Under the pieces are notes generated by a model. It was given only the letters and a program-made list of their open reading frames with translations. It was not told the DNA's origin and did no database searches. This document shows, in pieces, positions 59,812 to 64,000 of a stretch of 64,000 nucleotides of DNA. The DNA comes from Tridacna crocea. Lineage: Eukaryota; Mollusca; Bivalvia; Cardiida; Cardiidae. How positions within the stretch are numbered: the stretch's first letter is position 1; each line of letters begins with the position of its first letter. Position numbers and translations under genes: made by a program. The stretch is from assembly GCA_943736015.1 (NCBI GenBank), contig OX031064.1, forward strand, positions 59,069,861 to 59,133,860. Direction: 5' to 3'.

Positions 59812-62619
59812 AACAAGGGCTGCAAAACTGTCGCAATATTCGCCCGTCTTACCCCAAGTTGTAAAGCTGGGGCATGCACCAGACTAAATTCAAGTATGAA
59901 AAACGACAAAGGGCAGTAACTCAAAAATTAAACGAGCAAAAGTTATGATTCCTGTGCACTGCACTCCCCCTTGATGAGATCTATCCACCCATGAAATTTC
60001 ATAACCCTAGCTAGTATAGTTTTGGAGACATGCTCCAGACAAAAATCAAGTATGAAAAACAACAAAGGGCAATAACTCAAAAATTAGGCAAGCAAAAGTT
60101 ATGATTCCTATGCATTGCACTCCCCCTTGATGAGATCTATCCACCCATGAAATTTTATAACCCTAGGTAGTATAGTTTTAGAGATATGCTCCGGACAAAA
60201 ATCAAGTATGAAAAACGAGAAAGGGCAATAACTCAAACATTAAGCAAGCAAGAGTTATGGTTCTAATGCACTGCACTCCCTCTTCATGAGATCTATCCAC
60301 CCATGAAATTTCATAACCGTAGCTAGTATAGTTTTGGAGATATTCACCGGACAAAATTCAAGTATGAAAAACGACAAAGGGCAATAACTCAAAAATTAAG
60401 CAAGCAAGAGTTATGATTTCTGTGCACTGCACTCCCCCTTGATAAGATCTATCCACCCATGATATTTCATAACTCTAGGTAGTATAGTTTTGGAGATATG
60501 CTCCAGACAAAATTCAAGTATGAAAAACGACAAAGGGCAATAACTCAAAAATTAAGCAAGCAAGAGTTATGATTTCTGTGCACTGCACTCCCCCTTGATA
60601 AGATCTATCCACCCATGAAATTTCATAACCCTAGGTAGTATAGTTTTGGAGATATTCACCGGACAAAATTCAAGTATGAAAAAAGGACAAAGGGCAATAA
60701 CTCAAAAATTAAGCAAGCAAGAGTTATGGTTTCTGTGCACTGCACTCCCCCTTAGTGAGATCTATTCACCCAAGAAATTTCATAACCCTAGCTGGTATAG
60801 TTTTGGAGATATGCTCCGGACAAAATTCAAGTATGAAAAACGACAAAGGGCAATAACTCAAACATTAAGCAAGCAAGAGTTATGGTTCCTCTGCACTGCA
60901 CTCCTCCTTGGTGAGATCTATCCACCCAAGAAATTTCATAACCCTAGCTGGTATAGTTTTGGAGATATGCTCCGGACAAAATTCAAGTATGAACAAGAGC
61001 GGCAAATTGTCGCAAGATACGCCTGTCTTACCCCAAGTTGTAAAGCTGGGGCATGCACCAGACTAAATTCTAGAATGAAAAACGACAAAGGGCAGTAACT
61101 CAAAAATTAAGCCAGCAAGAGTTATGATTCCTGTGCACTGCACTCCCCCTTGATGAGATCTATCCACCCATGAAATTTGATAACTCTAGCTAGTATAGTT
61201 TTGGAGATATGCTCCGGACAAAATTCAAGTATGAAAAACAACAAAGGGCAGTAACTCAAAAATTAAGCAAGCAAGAGTTATGATTCCTGTTCACTGCACT
61301 CCCCCTTGGTGTGATCTATCCACCCATGAAATTTCATAACCCTAGCTAGTATAGTTTTGGAGACATGCTCCGGACAAAATTCAAGTATGAAAAACAACAA
61401 AGGGCAATAACTCAAAAATTAAGCAAGCAAGAGTTATGGTTCCTATGCCCTGCACTCCCCCTTGATGAGATCTATCCACCAATGAAATTTCATAACCCTA
61501 GCTAGTATAATTTTGGAGATATTCACCGGACAAAATTCGGGTATGAAAAACGACAAAGGGCAATAACTCAAAAATTAAGCAAGCAAGAGTTATGGTTCCT
61601 GTTCACTGCACTCCCCCTTGATTAGATCTATCCACCCATGAAATTTCATAACCCTAGCTAGTATAATTTTGTAGATATGCTCCGGACAAAATTCAAGTAT
61701 GAAAAACGACAAAGGGCAATAACTCAAAAATTAAGCAAGCAAGAGTTATGGTTCCTGTGCACTGCACTCCCCCTTGGTGAGATCTATCCACCCATGAAAT
61801 TCCATAACCCTAGCTAGTATAGTTTTGGAGATATGCTCCGGACAAAATTCAAGTATGAAAAACAACAAAGTTCAATAACTCAGAAATTAAGCACGCAAGA
61901 GTTATGGTTCTTGTGCACTGCACTCCCCCTTGATGAAATCTATCCACCCATGACATTTCATAACCTTAACTGGTATAGTTTTGGAGATATGCTCCGGACA
62001 AAATTCAAGTATGAAAAACGACAAAGGGCAATAACTCAAAAATTAAGCGAGCAAGAGTTATGGTTCTTGTGCACTGCACTCCCCCTTGATGAGATCTATC
62101 CACCCATGAAATTTCATAACCCTAGCTAGAATAGTTTTGGAGATATGCTCCGGACAAAGAACTGGACGCCGCCCGCCCACCCGCCCACCACCGGTGATCC
62201 CATAATACGCCCCGTCTTCGACTGGCGTATAAAAACAACAAAGGGCAATAACTCAAAAATTAAGCAAGCAAGAGTTATGGTTCCTGTGCACTGCACTCCC
62301 CCTTGATGAGATCTATCCACCCATGAAATTTCATAACCCTAGGTAGAATAGTTTTGGAGATATGCTCCGGACAAAATTCAAGTATGAAAAAGACAAAGGG
62401 CAATAACTCAAAAATTAAGCAAGCAAGAGTTATGGTTCCTGTGCACTGCACTCCCCCTTGATGAGATCTATCCACCCATGAAATTTCATAACCCTAGGTA
62501 GAATAGTTTTGGAGATATGCTCCGGACAAAGAACTGGACGCCGCCCGCCCGCCCTCCCACCCACCCGCCGGTCACGGGTGATCCCATAATACGTCCCGTC
62601 TTCGACGGGCGTATAAAAA
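59812..62619 (+). mobile_element. Helitron-like tandem-core element with a second copy nested inside
   Basis: The 5' end AACAAGGGCTGCAAAACTG is followed by TTCGCCCGTCTTACCCC. 156-bp units (CTCCGGACAAAATTCAAGTA..) follow, then a GC-rich tail, the hairpin CCCGTCTTCGACGGG (62596-62610) and GTATAAAAA. The 5' GCCCGTC block is the inverse of the 3' GACGGGC. Units are interrupted at 60992-62231 by a complete second element. Confidence 0.7.
60992..62231 (+). mobile_element. Nested Helitron-like element of the same family
   Basis: It starts AACAAGAGCGGCAAATTGTC, carries about seven 156-bp units, and ends with CCGCCCGCCCACCCGCCC, hairpin CCCGTCTTCGACTGGCG and GTAT. The outer repeat unit resumes directly (AAAAACAACAAAGGGC). 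Confidence 0.68.
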
Positions 62620-62690
62620 GTGTTATTGACTAACTTTTTAAGAAGATTTGGAAAACATAATACCCGTTGGACATTGAGAAGAGAAACACT

Positions 62691-62918
62691 TTAACCCTTT
62701 ACCCCATACGCCATTTCTATGGTATCTCTAAATGACCCTAAATAACAGCAAGGATGAAGCAGTTTCTTATGTGTATATGACTTCTTTTGATAGCATAGAA
62801 AACATTATGGCAAAAGGTGAAATTGCTCGTCACGAGCAATTTCACCTTTTGCCACAATGTTTTCCAAAGGCTCCTACAAGCAATGCGTAGAAATGAGTAT
62901 CTATTGAGTAAAGGGTTA
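62691..62918 (-). mobile_element. TTAA-MITE, type C
   Basis: Full length. It lies 88 bases from the KH exon at 63007-63240. Confidence 0.83.
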
Positions 62919-63006
62919 ATTAATTTCATTGGCAAACCTTGAGCATCATGAGCTAATCATTGCTAACAGACGTATTATAAACATGTGTATAAAAATACTG
63001 ACTTAC

Positions 63007-63240
63007 CTTACTTGAACTTAAAATTTCCTCAATTAATCCTTTTGCTTTCAAGGTTTTTTGTTCCGGTCCTGATATTCTACATAATCGACCAGCTCCTTCT
63101 ACTTCACCATCTAGTATTTGAACTCTAGCACCGGATTTGGCTTCAATCATTTTAATTGTTTTTCCACCTTTGCCAATAACTTTCCCAACCTCCTCTTCTG
63201 GTATATTTAGCTCTTGTGTGCCTTGTTGGAGGTCTGAATC
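63007..63240 (-). CDS. Exon with canonical KH domain
   Basis: The exon is 234 bp, phase 0 at both ends, with acceptor TTCTAG and donor GTAAGT. It encodes LNIPEEEVGKVIGKGGKTIK, including the GKGG of the KH type I RNA-binding loop, followed by IEAKSGARVQILDG and a closing helix (LKAKGLIEEILSSSK). It is the upstream neighbour of the degenerate KH exon on the same strand. The two probably form a tandem KH unit in one transcript. The gene continues right of the window. Confidence 0.85.
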
Positions 63241-63263
63241 CTAGAATAAGGGAGAGGAATGTA

Positions 63264-63472
63264 TTGACTCTTTAAGTCTCAAATTTTTACAGCCATGAAG
63301 ATGACAGCTTTAGATTTGGAGAAAATGACAGAAAGTTCTCAAAAAGGGAAGAAAACATTGTGGGAAAAGGAGAAACTGCTTCTTACGAGTAATTTCTCCT
63401 TTTCCCACAGTATTTTCAGAAGACTTTTACTGCAGACCCGTAAAAACCAGGGCTTGTTTGGGAAAGGGTTAA
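63264..63472 (-). mobile_element. TTAA-MITE, type B, left arm shortened
   Basis: The hairpin is GGAGAAACTGCTTCTTACGA, slightly unpaired. Right TTAA present. Confidence 0.75.
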
Positions 63473-63795
63473 TACATGAAAATGACTTTATCTGTAACTC
63501 CTTTACCAATTAACAAAATGTATTCATGACCAGTTCATACTGCAAGCATTTGCTGATGATTAATTGGTTACAAATGATAATACCTGTCTTTGAAAGGGTA
63601 CAAAAAAGATTGTAGGAAAGGAATACTGCTAGTTACAAGCATTTTCTTTGTCTCCCACAATAAATTCCAAAGCCTTGTTTCTTATGATTATTGTTTCAAA
63701 CTGTTAAGAAAAAAAGAGCATTAAAGACTAACTTTTTTGGAAGCTTTGGAAAAACATAATACCTGTTGGACATTGAGAAAACACTTTAACCCATT
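63471..63795 (+). repeat. Local duplication of 59548-59811 plus 62620-62695
   Basis: GACCAGTTCATACTGCAAGC, GGAAAGGAATACTGCT and GTTGGACATTGAGAA recur in the same order. This copy lacks the Helitron-like block. Confidence 0.75.
63492..63712 (-). mobile_element. TTAA-MITE, decayed (within the duplication)
   Basis: Counterpart of 59575-59800. Confidence 0.55.
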
Positions 63796-64000
63796 ACCAC
63801 ACAATCCCTACTTTTGACGCCCCTGAGAAAGAAGCCTTTAGAAAGCATTGTGGGAATGGGAGAAAATGCTGGTTACGAGCATTTTCTCCTTTTCCCACAG
63901 TGTTTTCTACCTTTCCCAGAACAAATTTCAATTTTTCAGTCACCTTTATTTTGTTGTCTGCAAATGCTTTCTATTTGGACCCGTCTAAAATTTTCTTGTG
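63786..64000 (+). mobile_element. TTAA-MITE, type A, cut by window end
   Basis: Left TTAA and hairpin present. The right end lies beyond the window. Confidence 0.8.

Noticed and set aside
60646-62129. Long ORFs with QKLSKQELWFLCTALPL units
   Set aside because: A by-product of the 156-bp satellite, which is divisible by three. The opposite strand is also open.
15031-62619. CRISPR-like arrays
   Set aside because: Units are contiguous with no unique spacers, and the DNA is eukaryotic.
489-64000. Many 60-100-codon ORFs containing [18 protein letters not shown] or the like, on both strands
   Set aside because: They are translations of the MITE hairpin, which happens to lack stops. They vary with the copies and have no splice or start context.

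Overview
The window is eukaryotic nuclear DNA: AT-rich, intron-dense and packed with transposon relics. It is most likely from a bivalve mollusc. Three of its four genes have clear animal orthologues. The repeats (long foldback MITEs, a tRNA-headed SINE, Helitron-like elements with 145-165 bp tandem cores) are of the kind common in bivalve genomes. The species assignment is inference; I could run no search.

Gene layout. (1) HOGA1, + strand: the last four coding exons lie between 90 and 5545. (2) NOP14, - strand: a complete 19-exon gene from ATG at 35409 to stop at 8421. It splices in frame to about 882 residues. It converges with HOGA1 across a 2.9 kb gap. (3) A Crypton-derived DUF3504 gene with C2H2/C2HC-like fingers, + strand: two exons at 40743-41442 and 42390-43395. 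It diverges from NOP14. (4) The HAT-repeat C-terminus of RRP5/PDCD11, - strand: seven exons from 56520 down to 47941. Two further - strand exons upstream of it (58144-58434 and 63007-63240) encode tandem KH domains. They join RRP5 in frame, so they are either part of a KH-bearing RRP5 or the end of a separate KH gene. NOP14 and RRP5 are both small-subunit (SSU) processome proteins and lie on the same strand, with the DUF3504 gene between them on the other strand.

Repeat layout. One TTAA-bounded MITE family, with piggyBac-like ends and a central hairpin of about 66 bp, fills nearly every intron and intergenic gap. I count about 100 full, partial or decayed copies by eye, roughly 30 percent of the window. 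Copies abut each other sharing one TTAA, nest inside each other, split a SINE, and are themselves split by a TRIM-type LTR element at 6321-6850. Three Helitron-like blocks (2947-4220, 15031-16620, 59812-62619) plus scattered pieces (39225-40700) share a common plan: subterminal inverted repeats, tandem core and a 3' hairpin. Other foldback MITE families and a tRNA-headed SINE make up much of the rest.

The observations most worth following are these: the TRIM whose LTRs carry a tRNA-like pol III promoter; compensatory (paired) change in the MITE hairpin arms; the KH exons in frame with RRP5; the DUF3504 gene, which still shows tyrosine-recombinase signature residues; and a foldback element that puts two perfect TGACGTCA sites between the divergent NOP14 and DUF3504 genes.
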